Made by a program: the position numbers and the translations under genes
Notes under the pieces: generated by a model
Databases searched by the model: none
Seen by the model: the letters and a program-made list of their open reading frames with translations, nothing else
What the model was told of the DNA's origin: nothing
Shown here: positions 1-13,630 of the stretch, piece after piece
Layout of the letters: each line of letters begins with the position of its first letter
Position numbering within the stretch: the stretch's first letter is position 1
From: Monosporascus cannonballus
Lineage: Eukaryota > Ascomycota > Sordariomycetes > Xylariales
Length of the DNA: 64,000 nt
Direction of reading: 5' to 3'
Assembly (NCBI GenBank): GCA_004154925.1
Contig: QJNS01000059.1
Location: 186,001-250,000 of the forward strand

Positions 1-262
1 CATTAGCGGTTGGAATTTTTTCGGTTTGCCTTTTGATTTTTTTTAAATTTATAGCCGCCTTTATAAGGATCGAACTTTATTTCCAGTATATCGTCAAAAT
101 GGTGCCGAACTAATTAATGCACCTAATTGAGATTTGGAATAATTATAAGATAACGAGAGTACGACGTTAATTATAATACCAAAAGGTTAACAATTTTAAA
201 CCCTAATTATGGTTTAGATACCCTAATTCATCTTATAAGGACTAGCTGTGCATATTATCATA
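1..262 (+). mobile_element. TRIM-like element, copy 2 (cut by window start)
   Basis: This stretch is the RIP-altered right part of the 508-bp element found complete at 28,689-29,196. It matches that copy from about 28,930 to its end. Its last 119 bases (144-262) correspond to the terminal repeat (29,078-29,196), starting TATAAGATAACG and ending CATATTATCATA. The left terminal repeat lies outside the window. The five bases after the end are TATAT, but the matching duplication cannot be seen. There is no coding capacity. The element sits just upstream of a gypsy integrase remnant, so it probably inserted into that element. Confidence 0.75.
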
Positions 263-379
263 TATATACGGAGAGCAGTTTTTGCTTGCATTCTATGCTA
301 GAAAGTTGCTAATCGACGATTCGAAACAAGGCATGGCTTTTTAAATCCTTTGAATATCGTAGTTATCTAGGTTATTAAC

Positions 380-1700
380 GTTTAATTTATGCCAAACAAT
401 AACGAGTATAAGGCAACTGTTAAAGCGCGATACGAATTATCCGGATATTTCGAAATTAAAGCCTTACGTATAATAACGTTTACGGCGATTAAGATGTTTC
501 TAGATAAGCACATTTTTTACCGATATAGAATTCCGGTTAAAATGAAAATCGATAAAGATTTTAAAATAAAAGAGAAATTATCGAAATCTGCGAAATATTT
601 AGGATTAAGCGAAAGGTTAGAATTGTATACATTATTTGGCGGTAGGGACTAATCGAGAAAAGGTATATCTCGATCGTTAAAAATTAATAAAAGCAATAAA
701 TGGTACGGATAAAGGATTGGTTAAGTTTTTGCCTAAAATAGTATTCGCGAATAATCTTATTATAACAAGTAACAGTTTTAACTTTTATAAGTTATTATAC
801 GGCCAAAAAGCGCTTTTACCGATCGAGATTACAATACCGATATAGAGGATTACGATATAGGATTCTAATATATTAAGAAAAATATTTAATTATATAACGA
901 ATAAGGTTATTGGAATGCAAAGCTGATAACGTTGTCAAAGTAATTAAGGTAATTATTATATACTGCCGTAAGGTTACCTAATTTGCTAATTTAAAAAAAC
1001 AAAAATAAAATGAGGATTCGGCCTTTAGAAATTAACCGCCTAGTATTACTTTATAAAATATTACGATATGTTAATATGTCCAGAGGAATAAAGCTATAGT
1101 ATCGATAAACGAGACCATAATTGAATAATAATTAGACCGGTTAAAGTATTTACCGTTTTAAAAAAAATTTAAGAGAATATTATTACGTGAAACCTTTTTT
1201 ATTAATAAATTAAAGTAATTTATTAAAGATAAAAAAAGATATTAAAAGCTGATTAATTTGCAAAAGGATAATTGAATACAACCATTATCTGACGAACCCG
1301 ATTGGTCGTACGATATTACGAACGAAATATTAAATGGCATAAATATCGAGTTATTGAAAATATGGTAATTTAAAACTATAAAACTTATTAAGACAAATAT
1401 TGAAATTTAGATATCGAATATATAATTCGAAGGTTATGCAGTTATGAATAATAATGGTATATACGAAATTAATTAATCGAATAAAAGGAAAAGGTTATTG
1501 CCGTTCTTTGCAAAATATTAATATATAAAAGAATGTATGAATTTATATTTTCATTTAATTTTTAAATTCGTTAAGATATTACGGTAACGATTTATCCGAA
1601 TTTGTCGAAATATTGCGAACTTTAGTTATATAATCTGGATCGGTAAATTTTCTTTTAGTTAAACGTTAAAAAATATTTTATAATTTATAAAAATTTAATT
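380..1700 (+). pseudogene. Gypsy integrase remnant (core and C-terminal region), RIP-degraded
   Basis: The open stretch 389-652 reads like a retroviral-type integrase core: residues IFYRYRIPVKMKIDKDFK fit the usual 'YGIP..I..D.G' segment, followed by a SAKYLGLS segment. In a different frame, 700-840 reads VFANNLIITSNSFNFYKLLYG then LLPIEITIPI, matching the end of the core ('NS.TG.SPF.LVYG...LP') in fungal gypsy elements. The part up to about 1,250 looks like the C-terminal GPY/F region. Frame changes and many TAA/TAG stops show that it is dead. Exact ends cannot be set. Confidence 0.75.
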
Positions 1701-1894
1701 TAATTTATAATTGTTTTATAAAACGCGTTCGAAAATCCTGAAATTAATTATTTTGATCGATCGACTCAATATAATTATTATAGGCATTTTCCGTAAAACT
1801 AAGGAATAATACATACTCGAAAAATAAATTTTTCAAAAGCCTAAATAAATAGCTTATTTACGTATCGAAAGTCCTTAATAAGATGTACTATAAG

Positions 1895-2340
1895 TTAATC
1901 CAAAAAATCGGCGCAGGTAATTTCAACAAATACGGCTTTTATTCTGGGCTTGTTTTTGGAAAGCAGTATTTTGGTAATCGGCGATTGGGCGTTAACAGTT
2001 TCCCAAAAATTAGCACCGATAATTCGCTATTTTAGAAATCGACGTGTAATGGAACCGGAGATAAACGAAATAGATATTGCTTTAAGCATTTATTATTAAT
2101 TAGAACAAAATAAATTACGATACGAAAAATGGCTTATTTCGAAATGCTTGGAAATAATATAAACAGTAACCGCGTTATTGTTCCAGACATCGACCATATG
2201 CTGAAATATAGAAAAAAGATATCAACGGAAGTTTAATTTGCTAATATTAGTAAATGGACTAGAAAGTCAGTTAATGATTTTTGGACTGGGAAAAGTCGAT
2301 AAAGTTAAAGATAAAAAAGATTTTTTAATATTAATATTAG
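1895..2340 (+). pseudogene. Unassigned coding-like stretch downstream of the gypsy integrase
   Basis: One + frame from about 1,900 to 2,340 is unusually protein-like for this RIPped region. It reads through AFILGLFLESSILVIGDWAL, then TVSQKLAPIIRYFRNRRVMEP, and has only a few TAA stops that could be mutated CAA codons. I do not recognise the family. It could be an extra open reading frame of Gypsy-3 after the integrase, or the gag of another inserted element. No termini were found around it. Confidence 0.3.
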
Positions 2341-2900
2341 GTACTAGCGTTATTAATCGATAATTTTTGAAGAACTACTTGACGATATTTAAAATTAGGG
2401 AAATTACTGGATTACCTTCAATAAATTGTTGTACTTTTTGATGAAAATAATAAGGTTTAAAAAATCGATTATCTATAACTGGAATTATAATAGGAAAATC
2501 AGTATTACCTTTAATAATACTGCAGAATCGATACCTAAAAAAAGAATATAACTCAGATATGAAAACATAATAATATATGAGATTTTGGCTTTTAGGAATA
2601 TCGAAAAGGTTAATCGAAGTTTTACTGCTACGTTAAAATTAAGAAGCCAAAAACTTATTTACCTTGCGGATAAAGAATTTAGCAAACATAAGATATTTTA
2701 AAATTTTAAGAACGCGACGATAATATGCCGAAGAACGATCAAGGTCTTGGAGATTTTGATTATATCGAACATAACCGCCTTTGATAATATCGAAAATATT
2801 ATTTTTATTAACGAATAGATTATCTGCTTAATTAGTTCCTTAAAATCCGCATTAATTCGAGAATTTTAACGCTTAGGAGGTTTTGACGGTTTGAGAATAC

Positions 2901-3063
2901 TGTCAGATATAAGAGACATCAGTTGTGTGTGTATTGATAACTAGTTGCAAGTGCTTTAGAACGTGCATTGCACTTTAAGGTGATCTAGTCCCGGAACATA
3001 TATGTTTCGATCAGAAGGAATTTTCCGTGTATGGGGTGTTAAAGCACCCCCTGCTAGTTAACA
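2901..3063 (-). repeat. Copia-A 3' LTR (left end)
   Basis: 163 bp, TGTCAGATAT...CTAGTTAACA on the + strand. It is homologous along its whole length to 22,092-22,254, with mostly C/T and G/A differences. It is less AT-rich than the internal region. The target duplication AATAC lies immediately to the left. Confidence 0.9.
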
Positions 3064-6000
3064 TACCCTTTTAATACCTTAAAGTATTTATAGTATTAAT
3101 TGTTACAATTCTTAAAGCCATAATTATTTATTTCATTTTTCCTCCGGCGATTGAATTTTCCTAATTAGCCAATTTTTCCTTTAAAATCTTTCGCAGGGCG
3201 TTCTTCCGTAAATCGAAGGCTTCCGTAATATCTATTAGTTTTAGTTATTTTCTAAAATATTTAAATGGTTCGCGTAATAAGGTTTTCGTTAAATTATTAG
3301 CTAATATATCGCCCGTAAACGTATAATTTATTTTAATTAAGTTATTTTTTACGGATTATCGTAATTAATAATTATATATATTTATATACCGTAATTTCGT
3401 TATTAATAAGGTAATATCGACGTTAATAAACCGTACGATTTATTAATTATCGCATTATATATTTAACGATTTTATATTTAAGGGAATTTTTAATGTTTTA
3501 ATTAATTAAAAACTAAATAAGGATTTGTTTTATAGCTTACGTAAGGAATAATAATTTTGGTTTTATTATAAAAATAATTATTATATTTTACTTATTTGCC
3601 CGTTATCCTCATATTTTTTCAAATACTTTTATGACGTAAATTTAGGAATTGTTTCGATTAATTGTATAATCCTTAAAAAAATGACGTTTTAAGTATTTAA
3701 TAAATCCTTACCTCCGAATTATAACGCCAACGTTTTGATTCCGGCTAAATATAATATAATTCGATCGACAACTTTATAATATACGTTATTAGAGTTTAAG
3801 TTAAATCGAATAAATCGGGATACCGTAAAAGATATATCAGATTATATATTAATTATTACGAAAAAAATAAAATCGTTTTTTAATATTTGCTAATAAAAAT
3901 TAAATAAACTAAATCAAGATTAAGCAATAACTTAATACCACTTATAGATATTTTTAAAAAGTTATTTAGATTTTTTAGATATTTAAATTAATTAATATAT
4001 TTGTAAAGTCGGATTAAAATAATTAAAGTTTCTTATTATGTTTATATTTACTTATTTCGATACCCAAATATAATTATAAATTCTTACCTTTTATTACGGT
4101 ATACTGTTTTTATATTTATTAAATTAATTTATCGACGAAATGTTGATTTTCTTTCGTAATAGATTATTATAATAACGTTTATAAAAAAGAAAATAAATAT
4201 CTTTTAAAGAATACAATAATAAGGTTCGTAAAAAACAGGGTTAAATCCTAATTCTTTAAACGTTTTAATAAAATTCTTTTATGATAACAAAAATAATTTT
4301 TTAATCCATATAATACCTTTTTAATATCGAAAATTTTGTTATATTACGGATATTGGAAGGGCATTTTTTATTTATATTTCGTAAAATAAGTTAATATTTA
4401 TGCAAGTATTAAAAGCGTTATATTTCTTAAAGTTTAAATCGAATTCAACTATAATAATAATTATAACTTAAAACGACTTTTTAATAAAGGTAATTATATC
4501 TATATTGTTATAAGTAATTTAACATTATTAATGGTTTCGTACGAAAAAATAGGCCTTATATTTTTAACGTTAATTACATTTATTAAATTTATAAATATAT
4601 ATTTATATATATATCAAAATTTGTTTTTTTAATATAAAATTAATTAATATCTTTAAGGATTACATTTTTTTATAGTTTTATAAATAAGTTTTTTCGATTT
4701 TACGAAATATTTCCTTTAATCAATATATATTTAGCTTTTTATAGTTTTGCAGCGGTAGCAGTAAATTACGCTTATATATTTAATTTATGATCTAAATATC
4801 TTTTTATATATTAAGATATTATTATTTTTCTGATTAAAATAATGCGTATTTTGAATAATTAAGTTTTTTAAATTTTCGCAGCTTACCGGCCAATTATCGT
4901 ACGTATTTACAAAGGAAGTTAAAGGTTCTATATTAAATACGGTTTTTTATATCTTATATTCGTTTTCGATAATACCTCTTTAATACGGAATATATAAGGA
5001 GCTTACGTTTACAACCTGTAAAGTACCTTCGTTTTTTACTGTTATTTCAAGTTAAACAATATAAGGGAAATTTAAGATTATTTTTACTTTTTCCGTTAGC
5101 GTAATAATTATAATAATTATTAGGACAGACGTTGGTGGCGGTAATGATCCAGAGGACGGAAATAGTTCGAATATAACGACCGTATAAGGATAATTAGTTA
5201 TTTGCGAATAGGTTTTTTTTCCTATTCGGTACGTATTTTACGTTAATATTTTTTTTTGAAATTATTTTTTCTGCGTAACTGGTAATTAAATTATTCTATT
5301 TAAGTGATTATCTTTTTTTATATATAAATTAAAAAAATATCGTTGGATATAGATATTTTTATTTATTATAATAATTTTTATGATTTTTCTTTTATAATAT
5401 ATAAAATGTTATTTTTTAAGTTTTAATATTATTTAGAAAAAGTGGCCTTTTTATTAAATTATATATTGCGAATAATAATAACTTTATTAATTAATAGGTT
5501 TTAAATTTCATAAATATTCGTAAAACGATAATAGACGAAATAATTAATTTACGTTTTAAAATTTAATTTTTAAAACTTTTGTTTTTTTTATAGCGGTAAT
5601 TATTATAACGTAAGTTATATAGCCGTATATTCGTAAGTAAGTTTATTAAGCTTTTGATTAAGCATAATAACACCGTTTTTGTACGTTAAGTAAATATAAT
5701 ACATTTCGTATAAATTTTGTTAAAAAGGTATATATTTAGAAATACGGTTATATAAATATAATACTGCTTTAAGGATATATATAATTAAGAACGAAAGTAA
5801 CTTAATATTATTTTGTATCGTAATCGTTTTTTTAATTACATCCTTTAAGCATTTGTGCTTCCGTTTTGGGCCTGGGTATACGGTATTAAGAGCTTAAATC
5901 TGATATTAAAAAAATAATAATTAAAGCATATTTCGAAATTGGAAATTTTTTAAAATTTCGTTATTGTATTTGATTATTTATAAAAGGATTTTATTTTGGT

Positions 6001-6890
6001 TTTTTGAGATTCCTAAAAAGTATCGAAACGTTATGATTAATATATTTTGCTTTCGGGTTTTAAAATAAATATTTTAAATGAAATTTAAATATTTATCGAT
6101 AGCAAATATAACGTGTTTATAATTTTTAAAGTTTTTTTCAAAATTTATAAAATCGATAGCGATTTTTTATCTTAATTAGGATTTTTTTTGGCTTATAGCG
6201 TATTAGCCTTTTAGTTTTTGCCTTATTATATGCTTGGTATTTAACTGTTATAAAACCTTTTAAACGAACTCCTTTCGTATAGGACTGTAATTAAGCGATT
6301 ATTTCGGGATCTGGATGGCCTAATTTTAAGTGCTATACGGTACCGTTACTAGTCCGTAATAGTTTCGTTATCTTTAAGTTAACGTTTTGTTTATGAATGA
6401 CTAAAGTTATATAAGGTATTATTACGTTAATATTTTCGATAACGAATTAATTAAATTTATTTGTTAACGTAATAATTACCTAATTATATTTATTTCGAAT
6501 ATAATTATTAATTCCCTTATTATCTTATTAATATCTTTTTTCTCGGAACTGCTATAATAATATCAAATTATATGCGAGATATTCGTAATAGGTTACGTCG
6601 TATAAACGTAACGTTTTCATACTGTTAGGGCTTCGGAAAACTATATTAATTGTTTCGTACCCCTTAATCGGGACGAAATTATTACTTACGTATATTTCGT
6701 TATTTTATACGGTAGGTTTAAAATTTAGGAATTTATTAATTAAGTTAAAAATATATATTATAAATTTTAAGTCCAAAATGGCTAAAGTCCTTAAGGGGTA
6801 AGATAAGATGCTTATGGCATTACGTTAATCAATAATAAAAAATATGTTAATATTTATTATACTACTTTTAAAAATTAATCTGTTTTTTAT
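3064..6890 (-). pseudogene. Copia-A pol remnant (integrase to RNase H side)
   Basis: On the minus strand, around 6,345-6,290, one frame reads HLKLGHPDPEIIA followed by a stop and LQSYTKGVRLKGF. This is the gag-pre-integrase motif typical of Copia elements. The following minus-strand sequence reads like the integrase core start (NRYRFYKF). The rest, down to the left LTR, should hold integrase, reverse transcriptase and RNase H by element order, but stops and low complexity prevent a residue-level reading. Gypsy-1 cuts the region at 6,890. Confidence 0.7.
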
Positions 6891-7078
6891 TGTAAAAGAC
6901 TTTACCTAAGCGGTCTGCAATCGGTTGCCAATAAGAGTTTATTTTCTAGCTAAAGAAAAAAGAAAGGGAAAATGAAAATACAGTTATGTGTGTTCGCATA
7001 TAAGGCGTTGCGCTAATGCTGCTTGGTACCGGCGTTTGTCCGGTGCTCTATAATAGGGCTCCATACAGCCTTATTACA
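6891..7078 (-). repeat. Gypsy-1 3' LTR
   Basis: 188 bp from TGTAAAAGAC to CTTATTACA on the + strand, matching 13,631-13,818 at nearly every position except C/T and G/A changes. It is preceded by the target duplication TTTAT. Confidence 0.95.
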
Positions 7079-8619
7079 TTACCCCTTACCTTTCCCAAAA
7101 GGGGTTAACTTATCGCAAAATCAATAATCGCGTTAATTTTTAACTTTTAATTAATCCGAAATTCGGAAATTTGTTAATTTCCGAACTAGGCCTAATTTGG
7201 GTGGCTAATTATGAGCTAATTATGCGTTAAACAGGCTTACATATAAAAACGCGCTTATATTTTTACCCGTTTTAACTTTTTTTTCTCATAATAATAACTT
7301 AATTCGGTAAATTAATTGTTATTAATATTTATAATAACGTTTTTATACGTTATTCCGTAACGGCTTAAAAGCTAATTAATGCGTTATAACGCCACGAAAA
7401 TGCCCCGCAAAAAAGACGTTCTTACGGTTTCGGGCCTTTCTAGTAAATCGGAATCCGCCAAAATTTTTCATACATTACGTATTTGCGTTACCCTGGACGA
7501 ATATCCCGCCCATATTTATAATTTATCTTATTTTATTTTTATAATTCGTTTTGCCGAAAACCTAAACGTTTTTTATTTAAATTAACAAAATATATAATTT
7601 GCTTATACGTTATTTGTTTGTTTTTTTAAAATATTTATTATTGCAGGCAAAAAAGCGGTCCGTTATTAAACCTATATTAGTTATAATTATAAATATCTCG
7701 AAATAAATATTTTTTTTATTTTTGCTGATATATTTTTTAACGTAATTTTTGCGTAATTTACGGATATTCCCGAATTTTGTTTAGCGGTTAACGCATTTTA
7801 CGATATTATTTTTAATTGCAATTATTAAAATTTTAATAAATTTATTTTTCTTACATATTTTTTATATTGCTTTTTTGCCGTTAATCCTAATTTAACGGTT
7901 ATCCGTACCTAAAAAAAAACGGAATACAAAATTTTACGTTCGCGTTTTAAATTTTCGTATATCGTTTATTCCAAAATAAATTTACGCCCTTAATTTCTGG
8001 TTTATATGCTGTTTATACGTAAGTTAAACTGCCGGTTCTGCCGGTTCTTTTGCTTAACGTAATAAAAAACGTATTAAACATAAAAATAATAAATTCCGTT
8101 ATATAAACTTTTTTTACGATATTTCCGCGCTTTTTCCGCGCCGCTTATTAATTTATATTATAAGTTAAATTAATAATTATTAATAATTATATTATTAACG
8201 TTTTCGAAATTTTCGTAATTATAATTTAAATAATTAAAAAAATTCCGGTAAAACCGGAATTTAATATAAATAAGGCCAAATAATTACGTACTTTAGGTAC
8301 GTAATTTCCGCGCAACGTTAACGTTATAAATTCGTAAAGTAAATCGTTAAATTTATAAATTTTCAAAAAATAATTAAATAATTTCGTAATCGGCGTATTA
8401 TTCCTATAATTTCTGATTTTTTCCTAATATGCTTTATTCGTAAATAATAAAAGCATTATTCCCGTATTTATTTACAAACTATATAAAGCTATTCCTAAAC
8501 GGTTTCCTTAAATTTCCTATATTACTTACGTATCGTCCGGCCGGTATTTTTGGGCTGGACTTTTACTTATCCGCTTTTAGGTGATACGCTAAATTTAAGG
8601 TCCGTTATTAATAATTGCA

Positions 8620-9310
8620 TTATTATATTTTTTTTCAAACTGTTATGAAACCGCCATATTTGTAAATTTTTTAAACGATTTTCAAATTCGTTTTACGTAA
8701 TTTAATTATTTTACTTAAATTTAGTATATAAACCCTTTTTTTACTTTTTTGGTCCGGGCTTAAAAAATATTTTCGATTTTAAATTCCGGTTTATTATTTC
8801 TTTTAATAATAATAAAAAAAGGTTACGTATCCGCGTTAATCTAAGACGATAAAAAGTTACGGTTCGTACGTTTTAATAAATTAACATAAAAACGGTTATA
8901 AATTCTTTTAAATATATTTAATACGGTAACATAAAAATTAATTATTTTGGTTACTTAATATTTAGCTTAAAATTACCGTAAGTTTTTTAACGGCTAAGGG
9001 ATAGCGATATTTTTAAAAATAACCAGATTTTATCGTTAACTTCGTATCTTTCGGCGGGAAAACAACGCTTATTTATTATTTTTTCTTAGGTTTGCTGGGT
9101 CGCCGCTATCGCGGCTTAAGCGAATTCCGTATTTTTTCGCAATTTTTTAACGAAATTTTCCGTTTTTATACGTAAATCCTTCTTTGCTGCCGAATTATTC
9201 TTTACTTAAGGAATCGGATTAATGTAATACCCGTAAAACAAAAAAAGATTTAATCCTATTAAGGTCGTATTTCGGTTATTAATCGTAAATATCGCCCCCG
9301 GAAAAAACTT
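8620..9310 (-). pseudogene. Gypsy-1 integrase C-terminus and chromodomain remnant
   Basis: Minus-strand reading around 9,052-9,001 gives ERYEVNDKIWLFLK, the start of the GPY/F module of gypsy integrases. Further along, 8,755-8,640 reads QVKxLNYVKRIxKSFKKFTN with stops where Trp and Gln are expected, fitting the 'VKW.GY..PTWEP..N' core of a chromodomain. Such a domain would target insertion to heterochromatin, in keeping with nested insertion here. Degraded by RIP. Confidence 0.65.
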
Positions 9311-10745
9311 ATTTTATTTTTATTACAAATACGTTACAAAAATTCGAAAATAAATTAATACCTCTTAGTTAACTTTTTTTATAATATTATTGGTTTTTAA
9401 ATAATACATAATAAAAAAGCGTTATTTTATCCTTATTTATTCGTAAAGTTTAATCCAGAATTTCCTTACCTAATTAATTCCTTTATTACTTATAATAATT
9501 TAAAAGAAAAAATATAAAATCTTTAATATATTTTTACAAATACCTCCGTATATATTTTTACGTTTATCGTACGTATTAGGTTTAAGATTATTGTTTTAAA
9601 TAATTAATATATTATAATTATTAAAAATACAAATTATGTTTAAAAACGGCTAATAAATCCGTTATAAAATCGATTAACAATTCGTTATAAAATCGTTCGG
9701 GAACTGGAAATAATTTTAATAATGTTTTTTTTACTTTTCCATATATTTTTATGGCCGTATAAGTCGTAACTTTTGCAAAATTACTTTATTATACAATATA
9801 TATCCGGCTAAAAATTTTCTTAAAAATACTGTTATCGTAATCTCTTTGCCTAGGTAGTTTACTATATAGAAATCGTAAATATTTTATATTAAGGCCGTTT
9901 TAAACGGTTTTTAATTTAGGATTTAAAGGCGTTTCCGAAATTAAGGAAAGCCTTTAACGTCCAAAATATATTCTATAATCGATATTAATAATTTTAATTC
10001 CGTAGAAAAATACGTTCCTTTTTTATAATAGCTTTAATAATACGGTTATAACTTTTATTATGCTTTAATATTACGTTTTAAAATTTTTAAAAGATTTCGT
10101 AATATTAAAATATTTACGTTTTTCGAAATAACTTATTACTTTTAATTTTAATATTATTAATCGTTATCGTATTTTCGGCACATTTTTAACGTTTCGTAAA
10201 TAATGTAAATAATTATTTATCCTTTATTAATTATAATTTTCGTACGGCTTTCCGGTTGTCGCTTTTCCTTATAAGCATATTTTATTCCTTATATAAAAAT
10301 ATATCGGCCTTAATATTTAAGCGGCCGGTACGGAATTCGAAATAAAAAATAAAATAAAATAATTCTTTTAATTACTTTATTTAATATTCGTTTAACCTTT
10401 TAATATTTATAAAATATTTCAAATTTTTATGATTAGTAATAATTTTAAATAAGGTTATTACGTTATATAACTTTATATCCCATATTTTTAAATAGTTTAT
10501 TAACGTTAAAAATTCCTTATTATATATTTTGTAAATAATTTTAACAGGATTTAATTTTGTCAAAAATAATAAACGACCGGGCGTAATATTTTTAATTTAT
10601 TAATTTAGGATAAATAATTTCCGCATATTATCTTTAAATAATTTACTTTTAATATTATAAGTTTTTCGGGGTTTTATTACGTTAAAATTGGTTTCGTTAT
10701 AAAAACGCCTTTAGAACGTTCGAACGTTATTTTTTCCTTTTTCTC

Positions 10746-11512
10746 CTAACGGAATAAGGTTTTTTTCCGGATTAGAATTATTAGCGGTACCGATATATCC
10801 GCGTAATGAGTTATGAAATCGCGATAAAAATTTGCGAACCCTAAGAAATTTCGAATTCCCTTAAACGTTTTGGAAATTTCCCACTTTTTAATCGCGCGTA
10901 ATTTCTCGGGATCTATTCGTATCCCCTTTCCGGCGTTTATGATAAATCTAAGATATTTTGTCGTTTTTACGGCAAATTCGCATTTAAAAATATTTAAATT
11001 TAAATCCGCTTTTCCCAAGCGGCTTAGGATTTTCTTTATTTTTTGCATATAATCCTTCTTAGATCCGGAGGAAAAAATAAGGATGTCGTCTATATACGCT
11101 AAGCAGAAAACATCGAGGTACTCCTTTAGGACCCCGTTAACGTATTATTAAAAGGTTGCGAAAACTTTATATAAGTCGAACGGTATTACTAATTATTCGT
11201 ATAAGCTAAAATACGTTCGGAATACCATTTTTTATTTATTTCCCTTTTTGATCCTGATCTTATGGAACGTTATTCGGATATTTACTTTCGTAAACCACTT
11301 AGCATAAAAAATAACCTTAAGATTTTTAAGATAAAAGGTAAAAGGTAACGGTCTTTTTCGGTTATTATATTTAACGCCCGATTATCGCAATAAAAACGTA
11401 ACTTTCCTCCGGGTTTTTTTATAAATAAGATTAGAGTTTTTACGGACGAATTGCTTATGCGGATATACTTTTTATTCAAAAGTTCTGTTAGGGTTTTTCT
11501 TAAGGTTAACAA
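10746..11512 (-). pseudogene. Gypsy-1 reverse transcriptase remnant
   Basis: The open stretch 11,512-11,282 contains LILFIKKPGGKLRFYCDNRAL, the fingers/palm start of gypsy reverse transcriptases. A frame at 11,100-11,040 reads CLAYIDDILIFSSGS, with the YIDD catalytic motif intact. The next stretch (11,048-10,746) reads KYLRFIINAGKGIRIDPEKL and FLGFANFYRDFITHYADIS, the conserved connection leading into RNase H. Stops and frame breaks between these blocks show that it is no longer functional. Confidence 0.9.
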
Positions 11513-12429
11513 CTTCCTCTTAATTATATTATATAAGGGCCCCTATAATGTTAGTATTTTTTTCCTTACTTTATTTTTACGCAGTAGGATTATATGGTTC
11601 ATTCCGAAACGGGGTAGGGATAAAACGTTACTTAAGTTTTTGTTAAATAATTTTTAAAACGTTTTTAACTTAAATAAAAGTTTTTTGTTAATTTTTACTT
11701 TTTTTTAAGCGTTAACGCCTTATTAATATCGGCTAAAATAATTAAAAATAACTAAATTTCTTATTTGGTCCTTTTAATCTTTTTTATTTTCTGAAATTTT
11801 GCCCCGAAAGCAGCAATTAAAATTTTTTTCATTTCGCAAACTGTTCGTACGTTATTTCTTTAGGTTTTGTATTTTCTTTCGTAAACCTTTATATAACTTA
11901 TTACGCCTACCGTTAAAAGGTACTTTTACGTTATATATACGATATCGTAACGCTTTATTTAAGGTTTTCCCAAAATCAAAAGGTAATTAAGGTTATTAAT
12001 AATATATACGAATATTTTGGCTTTAAAACCATCGATATTTATCTTTATATATATTATTTCCTTTATTTTTTTTCGCCGTTGTCGGCTTTTTTTTCGAACT
12101 TTTTTAATCCGTATAATTTTATTAAAATATGCGGTAACCGTAAACGTTTTATAAACGTCTTATTTAATACGGCAAAATATTTACATTTTTAATTAACAAA
12201 AATTTTTATAATTTTTTTAATTAATACATATATCGATAATAAATAAAGTGCCGTCCATATTTTGCTTCGTAATTTTTACCTTGGCCTAAATTATTTTTTG
12301 CTTCCGAATACGCCGATACTTAAAAGTTACTTTTTTTTGACTTTTAAATTCCGACCCTTCGCCTTTATACGTTTTTAACGAATTAATCCTTTTTTGCGGT
12401 TTTTTTGTTAATAAAAATGGGCAGCGGTT

Positions 12430-13630
12430 CGCCTTATAATTAGGACGCCCATAACGTAAGGCTTTTCGCTTTACGGGCGTTCCGTTTTTTTAAGTTATTT
12501 ATCGTACGTACTATTTCGGCGTTAGAAATAAGGTTTGGGATTCCTGCTTTTGCCGTCCTATTACCAAAACATCCGTTATGCTTATATCGTTATTTAGGTT
12601 ATTTCCCGCTTGGTTATTACCGCCTAATTAGATTATTAAAAAAAATTATTCGTTTTTTTGCCGCATTATTTTTTAAGGCGTCCGGCGATTTCCATTACCT
12701 TATTTATTTATGCGTTATAATTTTTAAGGAAATTTATTGGGATTAAAATTTAAGTAAACTTTTTATTTAATGCTTTTTTTTAAAAACGTAAATTTCGCTT
12801 TCGTTAGCTAGGTAATTGTTTTGCGTTTATTAACGTTTTTTCGAATAAGAGATAAAATAACGAAAATTTTGCGTTATTAACTTATCTTAAGTTCTGAAAA
12901 CGTTCGGTTACCTTTTCCTTTTTGTGCCGATTATTATATTGTTCGTATAATACCTAAAGGAAACCGACGGGATTATAAGCGTTATTTAAGCTTTCGGTAA
13001 TATAATAAATAATAACTGTATGTTATATGTTAATTTCGAACTTTTCGTATATGGCGTAAAACTATTTACAAATTCCTTTTATAAAGATAACGTTTATTTC
13101 GAGCTTATAAGTTATAGATATGTACTATCCGGGGAACTTTTTTTTTGTCCCGTCGAACTTTTCCGGCCAGGGTAACGGCTTCCGTTTAGCTCCTGCTATT
13201 AGTTCGGTCGTTTAAGCCGTTTTTGCAAAATGGCCTAGTTACGTTTCCGATTGTTACTGGGTCGAAAAAAGGTCGGTATTCGTAAGGGTTATCGCGTTTT
13301 AAATTTGTAACTGGGTAATAAGTTTTTGCTGGGTAATTAAGCCGTTTCTAAATTGTTCGGCCGTTTATGTTAATTCCTTATTTGCCTTATATTGCGCTTT
13401 TATATGCTTACGGAACTAGGCTATTTTTCTTTTGCTTTCCTCGAACTGGTAACTTATACGCTATTCCATAGCCGTTATCGAGCTTATTAGGGTTTCCGTT
13501 ATAACGCTAAATACCCTTTATAACTTTGGGTTAATGGAGGCCCTTTGCTGGACCCTTTAAAAAGCGTTCGAAAATCCTAATATCTCATCCCGAACGTTTT
13601 CTGTTTTGCTAAATAGTAAGCTAGAAAATA
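12430..13630 (-). pseudogene. Gypsy-1 gag remnant with zinc-knuckle tail
   Basis: Just inside the 5' LTR (13,631) the minus strand reads through a lysine/glutamine-rich region, then a segment around 13,160-13,000 ending KFEINI that resembles the retrotransposon gag core. Near 12,480-12,430 it reads RYGRPNYKANRCP, a decayed CCHC zinc knuckle in which Cys/His codons have become Tyr (TGT to TAT, CAT to TAT), the change expected from RIP. Confidence 0.65.

Larger units (their letters stand above)
263..2900 (+). mobile_element. Gypsy-type element (Gypsy-3), 3' internal part, left fragment
   Basis: AT-rich RIPped DNA carrying a + strand gypsy integrase remnant (380-1,700) and about 1.2 kb of following sequence. 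It stops at 2,900, where Copia-A begins after the target duplication AATAC. The pre-insertion sequence resumes at 22,260 and soon reaches a purine-rich tract and an LTR-like end (22,360-22,603). I infer that both pieces are one element on the + strand split by Copia-A. Its 5' half lies left of the window. Confidence 0.65.

Noticed and set aside
7379..7585. 68-codon frame near the Gypsy-1 3' LTR
   Set aside because: On the strand opposite to the element's genes, in its 3' internal region; no similarity seen.
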